From Arthrobacter sp. Bi26 (GTDB lineage Bacteria > Actinomycetota > Actinomycetes > Actinomycetales > Micrococcaceae): DNA of 56,578 nt. Numbering within the stretch: the first letter of the stretch is position 1; the number at the start of each line of letters is the position of its first letter. The notes beneath the pieces were generated by a model. The model saw only the letters and a list, made by a program, of their open reading frames with translations, had not been told where the DNA came from and did not search any database. Where the stretch lies: NCBI RefSeq assembly GCF_918697925.1, contig NZ_CAKKMF010000026.1, forward strand, positions 1 through 56,578, in the 5' to 3' direction. Of this stretch, positions 41,968 through 49,055 are shown piece by piece. The translations under genes were made by a program, and so were the position numbers.

Positions 41968-42488
41968 CCGCGCCAGAACAGCCTGCGGTCACGGTCCGCA
42001 CCATGCGCGAGGACGACTGGCCGGCCGTCCTGGGGATCTACCGCGAAGGAATCGCCACGGGACACGCCACCTTTGAAGCAGACGTGCCGGACTGGGAACG
42101 CTTCACCAACTCCCGGCTGCCCGGCCACCGTCTGGTCGCCGAGGCGCCCGAGGGTGAGATTCTTGGCTGGGCGGCTGTCTCTGCCGTGTCCGCGCGGCCT
42201 GTGTATGCCGGCGTGGTCGAACACTCTGTCTACGTCGCCGCGGAGGCCCGCGGCAGGGGAGTCGGATCCGCACTGCTTCAGGCCTTGGCAGCGTCGACCG
42301 AACAGTGCGGAATCTGGACTATCCAGGCCAGCATCTTCCCCGAAAACGCAGCAAGCCTTAAGCTCCACCTCGCGAACGGATTCGCCGTCGTCGGAAGACG
42401 TAGCCGCATCGCCCGCATGAGCTACGGGCCCAGCGCGGGTCAATGGCGGGATACTGTGCTGATCGAGCGGCGCTCCCCGATCATCTAG
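41964..42488 (+). CDS. GNAT acetyltransferase, ArsN/phosphinothricin-acetyltransferase-like
   Basis: A 174-residue GNAT enzyme. Features are VRTMREDDWPAVLGIYREGIATGHATFE, GWAAVSAVSARPVYAGVVEHSVYVAAEARGRGVGSALLQAL (acetyl-CoA loop RGRGVG) and FPENAASLKLHLANGFAVVGRR. This is the Pat/Bar subgroup; members in ars operons, named ArsN, acetylate the arsenic analogue of phosphinothricin or related organoarsenicals (known for some). Translation is coupled to arsR by a GTGA overlap, which supports an arsenic role. Phosphinothricin or an amino-acid analogue is the alternative substrate. Confidence 0.88.
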   Translation: MTAPEQPAVTVRTMREDDWPAVLGIYREGIATGHATFEADVPDWERFTNSRLPGHRLVAEAPEGEILGWAAVSAVSARPVYAGVVEHSVYVAAEARGRGVGSALLQALAASTEQCGIWTIQASIFPENAASLKLHLANGFAVVGRRSRIARMSYGPSAGQWRDTVLIERRSPII

Positions 42489-42560
42489 AACGCCGGTGAT
42501 GCGCCCGCAGAGCAGTTAGGCGTCTCCAGCCTGCCTGCCAGTGGGGTTCGCCCCGGCAAG

Positions 42561-43199
42561 CTATTCCGCGCCGGGCGGCACGGGGGACCCCGCCCGGCCA
42601 AGCCGCTGGAAGGATGCGCTTTGCTGCGCCAGCCGGCGCATGGCCAGGAGTACGGGTTCCATCAGGAGTGTCCCGAGGACCACGTGCCGCATCGCGGCCT
42701 CGGCCGAATCCGTGGGAACACTTTCGACGTCGGCCTCCGCGATGTCCTGCATTGCCGCGGCGTAGCGGTCCAAGAGCGCCGCCGGCGCGTCGAATCCTGC
42801 ATCTGAAAGCCCGTGCAGGGCCGCCACCAAGGCAGCCTGGGTGTCGCGGTCGCATGTCTCTGCGCCCCAGCCCCAATGGTCCAGGAGCTTTTGTGCCGAG
42901 GAGAGGTCGACGTCGTCCGGCGCGGTCCGGGTGACCGCGTGGTGCGCGATTCCGAGCAGATCGTGGCCGGACTCTGGCGGATTCTCCAGGCCAAGCAGTA
43001 CCTCGCGGGTGGCGCTGACGCTGAGCCCGGCGGTGCCAATCAGCGCCCGGATGAGCTTCAGCCGCCGGACATGCGAGTCGTCGTAGCGCGCCTGGGTCGC
43101 GGACGTCAGCACGCCGTCATGCAGCAAATTCTCCCGAAGGTAGTACTTGATGGTGGCCACCGGAACCTCCGTGGCCGCGGCCAGCTCTGAGATGCGCAA
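42561..43199 (-). CDS. MerR-family regulator
   Basis: A 212-residue protein with an N-terminal MerR winged helix (RISELAAATEVPVATIKYYLRENLL, RYDDSHVRRLKLIRALIGTAGLSVSATREVLLGLEN) and a helical effector region without an obvious metal-binding Cys motif, so an organic effector or none is likely. TTG is the start codon at 43199, supported by AAGGAG at 43203-43208. It is divergent from the DUF4188 gene across 71 bp dominated by a large palindrome (43215-43256). It probably controls that gene and itself. Confidence 0.86.
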   Translation of the reverse strand: MRISELAAATEVPVATIKYYLRENLLHDGVLTSATQARYDDSHVRRLKLIRALIGTAGLSVSATREVLLGLENPPESGHDLLGIAHHAVTRTAPDDVDLSSAQKLLDHWGWGAETCDRDTQAALVAALHGLSDAGFDAPAALLDRYAAAMQDIAEADVESVPTDSAEAAMRHVVLGTLLMEPVLLAMRRLAQQSASFQRLGRAGSPVPPGAE

Positions 43200-43214
43200 A
43201 GATTCTCCTTGACT

Positions 43215-43256
43215 TAGATAGTGATACTCCCCAATATTGGGGAGTGATGGTATCTA
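43215..43256. promoter_or_regulatory. Large palindromic operator between merR and the DUF4188 gene
   Basis: The 20-bp perfect palindrome ACTCCCCAATATTGGGGAGT (43226-43245) is framed by an outer TAGATA (43215-43220) / TATCTA (43251-43256) pair. TTGACT at 43209-43214 may be a -35. MerR proteins act on dyads within long promoter spacers, so this is the likely site. Confidence 0.8.
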
Positions 43257-43270
43257 GTTAGGAGAAAAGT

Positions 43271-43747
43271 ATGGCACGCATCAATGCTGGACGTTTCACG
43301 CACCGCCATTCCGGTGATTTGGTGGTCTTCCTCATCGGCATGCGCATCAACCGTCCCTGGCGTCCGGATCTGTGGCTGCCGGTCTTCCTTGCGATGCCCC
43401 GGATGCTGACAGAACTCTTCAGGGAGCCGGGGTCCGGCCTCCGTGGTTTTCGATTTGCCCTCGGAGCCGGCGGGCCGGTCATCGTGCAGTACTGGGACTC
43501 GCTGGACAAGCTGTATGCCTACGCTAGTGCGCCCGAGTCCGAGCACAGGCCAGCCTGGACTGCTTTCAACCGCCAGGCAAGAAAGGCCCCCAACGCCGTC
43601 GGCATCTGGCATGAGACATTCCAGGTGAGCCGGGCCGAGAGCATGTATGTCTCGATGCCTACCGAAGGCCTCGCGCAGGCCACCGAGCTTGTGCCTGTCG
43701 GGCCAGGAAGCCATCACGCGAAGGAGCGGCTGTCTAAGCCCCGCTGA
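43271..43747 (+). CDS. DUF4188 family protein (monooxygenase-like)
   Basis: A 158-residue protein with INAGRFTHRHSGDLVVFLIGMRINRPWRPDLWLPVFLAMPRMLTELF and VIVQYWDSLDKLYAYASAPESEHRPAWTAFN, matching the DUF4188 family, which has a ferredoxin-like, antibiotic-monooxygenase-type fold or phenylacetaldoxime-dehydratase-like similarity. The His and Tyr residues in HRPAW and IWHETF may be functional. AGGAGA precedes the ATG. It is divergent from merR and overlaps the convergent TetR gene by 14 bp at the 3' end. Function is unproven; such genes often sit under MerR or TetR control and may detoxify small molecules. Confidence 0.84.
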   Translation: MARINAGRFTHRHSGDLVVFLIGMRINRPWRPDLWLPVFLAMPRMLTELFREPGSGLRGFRFALGAGGPVIVQYWDSLDKLYAYASAPESEHRPAWTAFNRQARKAPNAVGIWHETFQVSRAESMYVSMPTEGLAQATELVPVGPGSHHAKERLSKPR

Positions 43748-44465
43748 GATCGCTGGGGCCGGCCGGTGCCCCCGGCAGTGAAAGGCGGGCTGCGAGGCCC
43801 GAGAGCAGGATGGTGATTCCTTCGTCCAGTTCGGCCATCCCGTCGTAGTCGGCGAGGACGGGGGCGAGGGCGCGGAGGCGGGGGAAGTCCTTCGGCGGCA
43901 AACGGTGCAGGCCCAGGCGGAGGAGGGCCTCGTTTTCGTCCGGGTCGACGACGAATTCCTGCAGTTCGTTGAGGATGTGCCCGTAGAGGTATCCGTAGTA
44001 GGCGCGGTAGACGTGCAGGGCGTCGTCGGGTGCGAACCCGGCATCGATCAGCAGGGACAGGATCTGCTCCAGCGGCCGCAGCGTCCCCAGCGGCCGGAGG
44101 CCCAGCGGTGTTGACAGGGGGCGGGTCACGAGGAGGGGCACTACGTTGGGGTGCCGGAGCGCCAGGAGCCGCAGATCGTGGGCAATGCGCCGGAGTTGGG
44201 CCTGCCAGTTGGGGTCATCGGGAATGATGGCCAGTTCATTCAGGACGAGTTCTGAGACTCCGTCCAGCAATGCCGCGCGGTTGGCGGCGTAGCGGTACAG
44301 GCTCATGGGATCCCGCCCGAGTTCGTGCCCCAGCCTGCGCATGGTGAGGGCGTCGAGTCCTTCGGCGTCCACCAGTGCCAGCGCTGCGGACAGAACAAGC
44401 TCCCGGCTGAGCCGCGCCTTCTTGCCAGGAGTCGCTGGGGGTGCCGGATGCTCTTCGGGCGACAT
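43734..44465 (-). CDS. TetR-family regulator (TetR class C-terminal domain)
   Basis: A 243-residue protein. A Pro-rich N-terminus precedes the helix-turn-helix (KKARLSRELVLSAALALVDAEGLDALTMRRLGHELGRDPMSLYRYAANRAALLDGV), then a TetR_C-like ligand domain with HPNVVPLLVTRPLSTPLG. The DPMSLYRY recognition helix is typical of the TetR/ActII-type subgroup. A TCTACA-C-TGTAGA palindrome lies about 80 bp upstream. No obvious divergent efflux target: the next gene upstream encodes a small unknown protein. Its effector is unknown. Confidence 0.87.
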   Translation of the reverse strand: MSPEEHPAPPATPGKKARLSRELVLSAALALVDAEGLDALTMRRLGHELGRDPMSLYRYAANRAALLDGVSELVLNELAIIPDDPNWQAQLRRIAHDLRLLALRHPNVVPLLVTRPLSTPLGLRPLGTLRPLEQILSLLIDAGFAPDDALHVYRAYYGYLYGHILNELQEFVVDPDENEALLRLGLHRLPPKDFPRLRALAPVLADYDGMAELDEGITILLSGLAARLSLPGAPAGPSDLSGA

Positions 44466-44547
44466 GGTGTTCCGTTCGGGTCGGTGCGGAGAAGTCGCAT
44501 TTCCAAGACAATAAGCAGGTTGCTTAATGTGTAGTCTACGCCTACAG

Positions 44548-44560
44548 TCTACACTGTAGA
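44548..44560. promoter_or_regulatory. TetR-type operator palindrome
   Basis: TCTACACTGTAGA is a perfect 13-nt dyad around a central C. An overlapping CTACAG-TCTACA-CTGTAG dyad (44542-44559) and GTAGTCTAC at 44531-44539 extend the symmetric zone. It lies between tetR and the small gene at 44739. Confidence 0.65.
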
Positions 44561-44738
44561 GAAGTTGTTTTGTCTGGTTTCCGCGGCCACGCGGATTGCC
44601 ATCCCAGCAACGCTTTGCCCCGGATCTGCGGTGACGTAGAGTCCGGGATCACGCTTCAGCGCCCCGTGCACGGCCTTGACGCTTAGCTGCTGTAGCCACA
44701 CGGCGGCACAAAATGCACCGCGAGGAAACGAGCCACTC

Positions 44739-44996
44739 ATGGCAACTTCTCAATACGACCAATTCCTGCAGGAAGCCACTACCCAAGACCCTGCATCCGA
44801 CCACTCCCTGGGCCGGGACTGCCTCTACGGCCTCTACACCAGCTGGTGCTTCCTGAGCCAGGCCACACCCCGCCCGGAAGATGCCTTCTGGGCGGCCATG
44901 AAGGAGAAGCAGATCCATCCCAAGCGCAACGGCCTCCGCATGAAAGGACCGGCCGCAGCGGACTACATCCTGGCCAGCTACCCGGGTCTGGTCTGA
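44739..44996 (+). CDS. 85-residue hypothetical protein
   Basis: An unrecognised small soluble protein: HSLGRDCLYGLYTSWCFLSQATPRPEDAFWAAMKEKQIHPKRNGLRMKGPAAADYILASYPG. The helical pattern Y-x-x-W-C ... FWAAMKEK ... LRMKG resembles the small winged-helix ends of phage or plasmid primases only in outline, so I give no function. GAGGAAA precedes the ATG by ten bases. Codon pattern is normal for the region. A second small gene starts 5 bp after its stop, so the two probably form an operon. Confidence 0.72.
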   Translation: MATSQYDQFLQEATTQDPASDHSLGRDCLYGLYTSWCFLSQATPRPEDAFWAAMKEKQIHPKRNGLRMKGPAAADYILASYPGLV

Positions 44997-45001
44997 CCCG
45001 G

Positions 45002-45430
45002 ATGACAATCACGTCAAGCACGTACCTGCCCCGGGATGCCCACCAGCCCCGAGGCCGCCGGCCATGGTGTGCGACATGCGACACCGACCGGCACCTCCTC
45101 CTGGACTCCGTCACGACGATGAATCCGCAGCGGGAAATCCTCGCGGCCGCCATTAGCTGCACGAACTGCGGCAGCTCGCACGTGGTGGCTACGACCGCGG
45201 CCTTTCTCGCAGCCATCCCGGGGCCGAATGGGAACAGCAGCGGCGCCGTCCATAGGGACGAGACCTACCGCCACTGCCAGGAGCCGATGTCAGCGGTGGA
45301 CCCCGAGCGGCGCAGCGCGCACCGGCCGGTTTCCACTCATGCCGGGACTCCGGATATTCTGGGCGACTATCTCCGGACGCGTGTTCTGCGGTGCCGGTGC
45401 GGGTTCCAGATGGAAATACCCCGCCCATGA
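45002..45430 (+). CDS. 142-residue hypothetical protein with Cys-rich zinc-ribbon-like motifs
   Basis: Starts 5 bp after the preceding small gene. It carries CATCDTDRHLLLDS, ISCTNCGSSHVV and a C-terminal LRCRCGFQMEIP: two CxxC motifs and a CxC, plus conserved-looking His. This suggests one or two zinc-binding knuckles. It has no signal peptide. The middle (residues about 65-125) is low in hydrophobicity. I recognise no family, and a regulatory or nucleic-acid-binding role would be a guess. The ATG has no strong ribosome site, consistent with coupling to the upstream gene. Confidence 0.65.
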   Translation: MTITSSTYLPRDAHQPRGRRPWCATCDTDRHLLLDSVTTMNPQREILAAAISCTNCGSSHVVATTAAFLAAIPGPNGNSSGAVHRDETYRHCQEPMSAVDPERRSAHRPVSTHAGTPDILGDYLRTRVLRCRCGFQMEIPRP

Positions 45431-45480
45431 CAGGCAGCATCATCCGGGGTCTGTATCCAACAAAGTATTAGGGGCACACC

Positions 45481-45633
45481 GTGACCAACCACAGCACATC
45501 CACCACCGGGCATTCCACGGCCCACAATCAACCACCCGGGCTTATGGACATGGATCTGTCCCCGCAGGGACTTGCGGATGCCCCGGCTCACGAAATCGAC
45601 CCCGACAGTCTCGTCTACACCGGCAACAGCTAA
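45481..45633 (+). CDS. Small acidic hypothetical protein (50 residues)
   Basis: A GTG-initiated frame with AGGGG six bases upstream encodes MTNHSTSTTGHSTAHNQPPG followed by an acidic half (DMDLSPQGLADAPAHEIDPDSLVYTGNS). The Thr/His/Ser-rich, probably disordered N-terminus and the acidic tail resemble small unstructured actinobacterial proteins. No function is known to me. It follows the Cys-rich hypothetical gene after 50 bp on the same strand and converges on the PhzF-like gene with a 5-bp gap. Chance ORF remains possible. Confidence 0.5.
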   Translation: MTNHSTSTTGHSTAHNQPPGLMDMDLSPQGLADAPAHEIDPDSLVYTGNS

Positions 45634-45638
45634 ACAAG

Positions 45639-46514
45639 TCAGCTGCTGCCGGTAGCGGCGGGGATCCGGACGGCCCTGCCGCTGACCACTATTCCGCCGG
45701 CAGCGGGAATGTCCACTGTGAGTACGCTTGGCCGGCCGACGTGCCGTCCCTGGTGGATCAGGACCCTCGACGGGGGCTCCACCAGGCCCAGGATGCGCAG
45801 GTAGGCGCCGACTGCCGCCGCGGCGGCCCCTGTTGCCGGGTCCTCCGTGATGGCTCCCACGGGGAACAGATTCCGGGCTTCGAAATCGCCATCTGCCACC
45901 GGGTGCAGGACGGCTACCGTGGCGGCCCAGCCCTGGGCATCCATAAGCCGGCGCACCCCCTCCGGGTCGAAGCCAAAGGAGTCGAAAAGGTTGCTGTCGG
46001 CGAAGACCAGCACCGGATGCCAGTTCCCCGAATACGCGATCCGCGGCGGGTAGGCGGGATCGAGATCGGCCAGCCCGACGCCGAGCAGGCCCAGAAGGTC
46101 AGCCAGCACGTCGTCGTCGAATGCGGCCAGCTGTGGTTCAACCCCGGTGAACGAGGCGGTGATGTCGGCGCCGTCGCCCGCAGTTTCGATGACGACGGGG
46201 CCGACAGGAGTGTCAAAGGTGAAGGATCCTGCCCCGTCGCGGGCGCTCAGCGCAACGGCCAGCGCAATCGTCGCATGGCCACAGAATGGCACCTCCGCGA
46301 TCGGCGAAAAGTACCGAACCCGGCTCCGGCGCGGGTCCCCGCCGACGCCCGGCTCCGTCACGAAGGCTGTTTCGGCATACCCGACGGCGGCCGCCACCGC
46401 CAGCATCCCGGCATCGTCCAAATGGCTGGCATCCAGCACCAGTCCGGCGGGGTTGCCGCCGTTTGGCGTCGTGGAAAAGGCCGCATAGCGGAGGACCTCG
46501 GGGGTGTATTCCAT
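45639..46514 (-). CDS. PhzF-family isomerase/epimerase-like protein
   Basis: A 291-residue PhzF/diaminopimelate-epimerase-fold protein. Family landmarks are LRYAAFSTTPNGGNPAGLVLDA, ETAFV with the likely general acid/base Glu, VRYFSPIAEVPFCGHATIALAVAL and ITEDPATGAAAAAVGAYL. The Cys of DAP epimerases is replaced as usual in PhzF. Substrate unknown; relatives isomerise phenazine precursors or unidentified metabolites. ATG 46514 has GAGGATC upstream. No phenazine genes are nearby. Confidence 0.9.
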   Translation of the reverse strand: MEYTPEVLRYAAFSTTPNGGNPAGLVLDASHLDDAGMLAVAAAVGYAETAFVTEPGVGGDPRRSRVRYFSPIAEVPFCGHATIALAVALSARDGAGSFTFDTPVGPVVIETAGDGADITASFTGVEPQLAAFDDDVLADLLGLLGVGLADLDPAYPPRIAYSGNWHPVLVFADSNLFDSFGFDPEGVRRLMDAQGWAATVAVLHPVADGDFEARNLFPVGAITEDPATGAAAAAVGAYLRILGLVEPPSRVLIHQGRHVGRPSVLTVDIPAAGGIVVSGRAVRIPAATGSS

Positions 46515-46639
46515 ACCCCGATCCTCGCATGTCCAGCCACCGGGGCAGCGGTGATCCACCCATGCGGGCAGGCTAGGGGTGTGCATCACGGAGAGGTGAT
46601 AAGCGAGGTCGCGTCGCGGCAAATCCTGGCTCTGCCGGC

Positions 46640-47017
46640 TCAGGCGAGGTTTTCCTTGAGCAGGGCACGGTGTTCGATCGCGGCTTCCCGGTGGAGCGCA
46701 CGGCCGGCGTCGGTGAGTTCCAGAAAGAGTGAGCGCCGGTCATCTTGGCAGGAGCGGCGGGAAATGAGTCCGGCCTTGTCGAGCCGATCCACCACCTTGG
46801 ACATGGCGCTCTGGGTCATGGGGGTGCGCTCACCCAGCTGCTTCATCCGGCACGCCGCGTCTTCGCTTTCGGCCACGAGATCCAGGATTTCAAACTCAGT
46901 CAGGCCGATGTTGAACCGCGACTCAAGGGCGCGGTCGATCGCCGCCGCGGTGCGGAAGTACGTGGTCTGGATGCTGCGCCATTGCTCAACCAGCTGGCGG
47001 TCCTGCGGTGTTGCCAT
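46640..47017 (-). CDS. MarR-family regulator
   Basis: A 125-residue winged-helix protein: LTEFEILDLVAESEDAACRMKQLGERTPMTQSAMSKVVDRLDKAGLISRRSCQDDRRSLFLELTDAGRALH contains the recognition helix and the DxRS wing typical of MarR. It is divergent from an MFS drug-exporter gene across 84 bp containing two overlapping dyads (47052-47085). Probable ligand-released repressor of that exporter. The single Cys in SRRSCQDD near the wing could be redox-sensitive. Confidence 0.9.
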   Translation of the reverse strand: MATPQDRQLVEQWRSIQTTYFRTAAAIDRALESRFNIGLTEFEILDLVAESEDAACRMKQLGERTPMTQSAMSKVVDRLDKAGLISRRSCQDDRRSLFLELTDAGRALHREAAIEHRALLKENLA

Positions 47018-47051
47018 GCCGAAATTCTAGTTCATGGCGAAATAAAAGTCC

Positions 47052-47085
47052 ACGTCATAATATTCCTTGTCATTCAATGACGTGT
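47052..47085. promoter_or_regulatory. MarR operator region
   Basis: GTCATTCAATGAC (47070-47082) is a perfect 13-nt dyad. CACGTCAT (47052-47059) and ATGACGTG (47078-47085) form a second, wider inverted repeat. Both lie between the divergent marR and MFS genes. Confidence 0.7.
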
Positions 47086-47101
47086 CATATAAATTAGTGC
47101 C

Positions 47102-48580
47102 ATGACCTCAACTTCCACTCTTCAAAGACCTGCCGGAGACCGGCTTGCTCCCGTCCGCTGGAGCCGTGCGCAGTGGATGCTGCTCCTGGTCCTGTGCACC
47201 GTTTTGGCGCTCGATGCGCTGGACGTATCCATGGTCGGTGTGGCACTGCCTTCAATCGGCACTGAACTTCACCTGGGAACCGAGTCGCTCCAGTGGATCG
47301 TCTCCGCCTACGTGCTCGGTTACGGAAGCCTTCTTCTGCTGGGCGGCCGGATGGCCGATCTGCTCGGGCGGCGGCGCATCTTTTTGATCGCGCTCAGCGT
47401 CTTCGCCGCAGCTTCCCTGCTCGGCGGCCTGGTGGATGACCCCGCCCTGCTGATCGGCACCCGCTTCCTCAAGGGCCTAGCTGCCGCGTTCACCGCTCCT
47501 GCCGCGTTCTCGATCATCACCACCAACTTCGCGGAAGGTCGGGAACGCAACCGGGCCGTGTCCATCTTCACTACCTTCGGCGCCAGCGGCTTCTCACTCG
47601 GTCTGGTCGTCGGGGGCCTGATGACTGCTCTGAGCTGGCGCTGGACCTTCCTGGTTTCGGTACCGGTGGCGGTCGCCGTCGTGATTCTTGGCCTGAAATA
47701 CATCCCGCGGGACAACGCCGCCAGCAAGGCCGAGGGCAGTAATCATGACAGCGGGCACGACCTCTGGGGTGCCGTCACACTCGCCGCCGGCATGCTGGGG
47801 CTCGTGTACACACTCGTCGCGGCACCCGGGAACGGTTGGGGATCTGTGGCAACTATCGCCGGATTCGTGGCCTCGGCAGCGGTGCTGGCAGCCTTCGCGG
47901 TGATCGAGAACCGCGTCAGGCACCCCTTGATCAGGTTCAGCATCCTCAGGGAAGGTTGGGTGGCGCGGGCGAACCTCAGCGCCGTGGGGTTGTTCGGCTC
48001 ATATTTGAGCTTCCAGTTCATCCTCACGCTCTACCTGCAGTCCGTGCTGGGATGGAGCCCCCTCGGCATGGCCCTGGCGCTTCTTCCCACGGGCCTGCTG
48101 GTGGCCTCGAGCGCACCTTTCGCTGACCGGCTCATCGACAAGTTTGGCGCACCGCGGCTGATCCTGACCGGCTTGTCCTCGCTGGCGCTCGGCTATCTGC
48201 TGTTTCTGCGGGTGGGCACGTCGCCCAACTACGTGACGGACATTCTGCCCTCAGTTCTGCTGCTGGGTGTCGGCTTCGCCCTGGCCTTTCCGTCAATCAA
48301 CGTCCAGGCCACCGCGGGCATCCGGAACTCTGAGCAGGGTTTGGCGGCCGGCCTGATCCAGACCAGCACCCAGGTGGGGGCTGCACTGGTTCTCGCCGTC
48401 ACCACCGCCATGGTCAGCGGTCACGGCAATGCGTCCGCCGGCGGCGCCGGCCTGGGTGCGGCGGCCATGCTGGAACAGTATCGCCCGGGCCTGATCCTGA
48501 GCGCGGCCGTGGCGCTTGCAGCCTTGCTCATCGCAGCGGCGCCCTCCCGGAGCCGGAAGCGGGTGGCAGTAGATCACTGA
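47102..48580 (+). CDS. MFS multidrug exporter (DHA2/EmrB-QacA type)
   Basis: A 492-residue transporter with about 14 hydrophobic segments. DHA2 motifs include LDALDVSMVGVALPSIGTEL (motif D1 region), YVLGYGSLLLLGGRMADLLGRRR (motif A), RFLKGLAAAFTAPAAFSIITTNF and FGASGFSLGLVVGGLMTALSWRWTFLV (motif C-like). Such proteins export lipophilic drugs or biocides by proton antiport. Divergent from marR, with operator dyads between. A long palindromic terminator follows its stop. Substrate unknown. Confidence 0.92.
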   Translation: MTSTSTLQRPAGDRLAPVRWSRAQWMLLLVLCTVLALDALDVSMVGVALPSIGTELHLGTESLQWIVSAYVLGYGSLLLLGGRMADLLGRRRIFLIALSVFAAASLLGGLVDDPALLIGTRFLKGLAAAFTAPAAFSIITTNFAEGRERNRAVSIFTTFGASGFSLGLVVGGLMTALSWRWTFLVSVPVAVAVVILGLKYIPRDNAASKAEGSNHDSGHDLWGAVTLAAGMLGLVYTLVAAPGNGWGSVATIAGFVASAAVLAAFAVIENRVRHPLIRFSILREGWVARANLSAVGLFGSYLSFQFILTLYLQSVLGWSPLGMALALLPTGLLVASSAPFADRLIDKFGAPRLILTGLSSLALGYLLFLRVGTSPNYVTDILPSVLLLGVGFALAFPSINVQATAGIRNSEQGLAAGLIQTSTQVGAALVLAVTTAMVSGHGNASAGGAGLGAAAMLEQYRPGLILSAAVALAALLIAAAPSRSRKRVAVDH

Positions 48581-48602
48581 GTCGGCCTGGACGTGACGTC
48601 CA

Positions 48603-48637
48603 CCAGAGCCCCCGGCCTAGGCCGGGGGCTCTGGTTT
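48603..48637 (+). terminator. Palindromic terminator after the MFS gene
   Basis: A 32-nt perfect palindrome (48603-48634), able to form a 15-bp stem around TA, is followed by TTT. It starts 22 bp after the stop codon. Confidence 0.8.
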
Positions 48638-49055
48638 GCGCTGGGCCTGAGACGGCCCTGTTGGGCGCAATGGCGGACGACTACGGAGGAACAAACGGGT
48701 GAACAGCGGGCAACTGAGAAAATAAAGCATATTTTTTGTGAAACATTTGACACAAAATTTGAGTCGTGGCACGCGCGCGCAAATGTTGTGCAAGCGCTTA
48801 CATGCCTCACGTTCCGGCCCTCTTTCGTGCCTGAAATGTGGTTTTGAATCCTCGCCAGCACTGTCTACGGTGATGAACGTCCGGGAAGTCAGCACCCTCC
48901 CGGGCCATCAGGCGGGGCCCTACCGAGGTCCCGCCCCCTCGACACAATGGCGTCCTCGATGACGCCTGCGGTGTCATCGGGGCTGCCGGAGTTTCGGGGA
49001 ATGAGGGCACACGCCCGTCTTCCACGAATGGTCTCACTCCGCGAGAAGAGCAAAA
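48638..49055 (+). promoter_or_regulatory. Long AT-richer upstream region of the levansucrase gene
   Basis: No gene is seen. About 48715-48850 is notably AT-rich for this genome. It contains TTTTGTG-N10-CACAAAA (48734-48740 and 48751-48757), TTGACA at 48747-48752, and TGCAAGCGCTTACA (48789-48802), which fits the LacI/CcpA-family operator format TGNAANCGNTNNCA. Small dyads follow at 48960-49010. This is probably a regulated promoter with a long leader. A LacI-type fructan regulator would have to lie outside the window. Confidence 0.6.

Noticed and set aside
34848..42488. Arsenic region as a recently acquired mobile island
   Set aside because: No integrase, transposase, tRNA boundary or direct repeats seen, and codon use resembles the neighbours.
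44739..44996. Resemblance of the 85-residue protein to C-terminal winged helices of phage/plasmid primases
   Set aside because: Only a loose helix pattern; no integrase, primase or other phage genes nearby.
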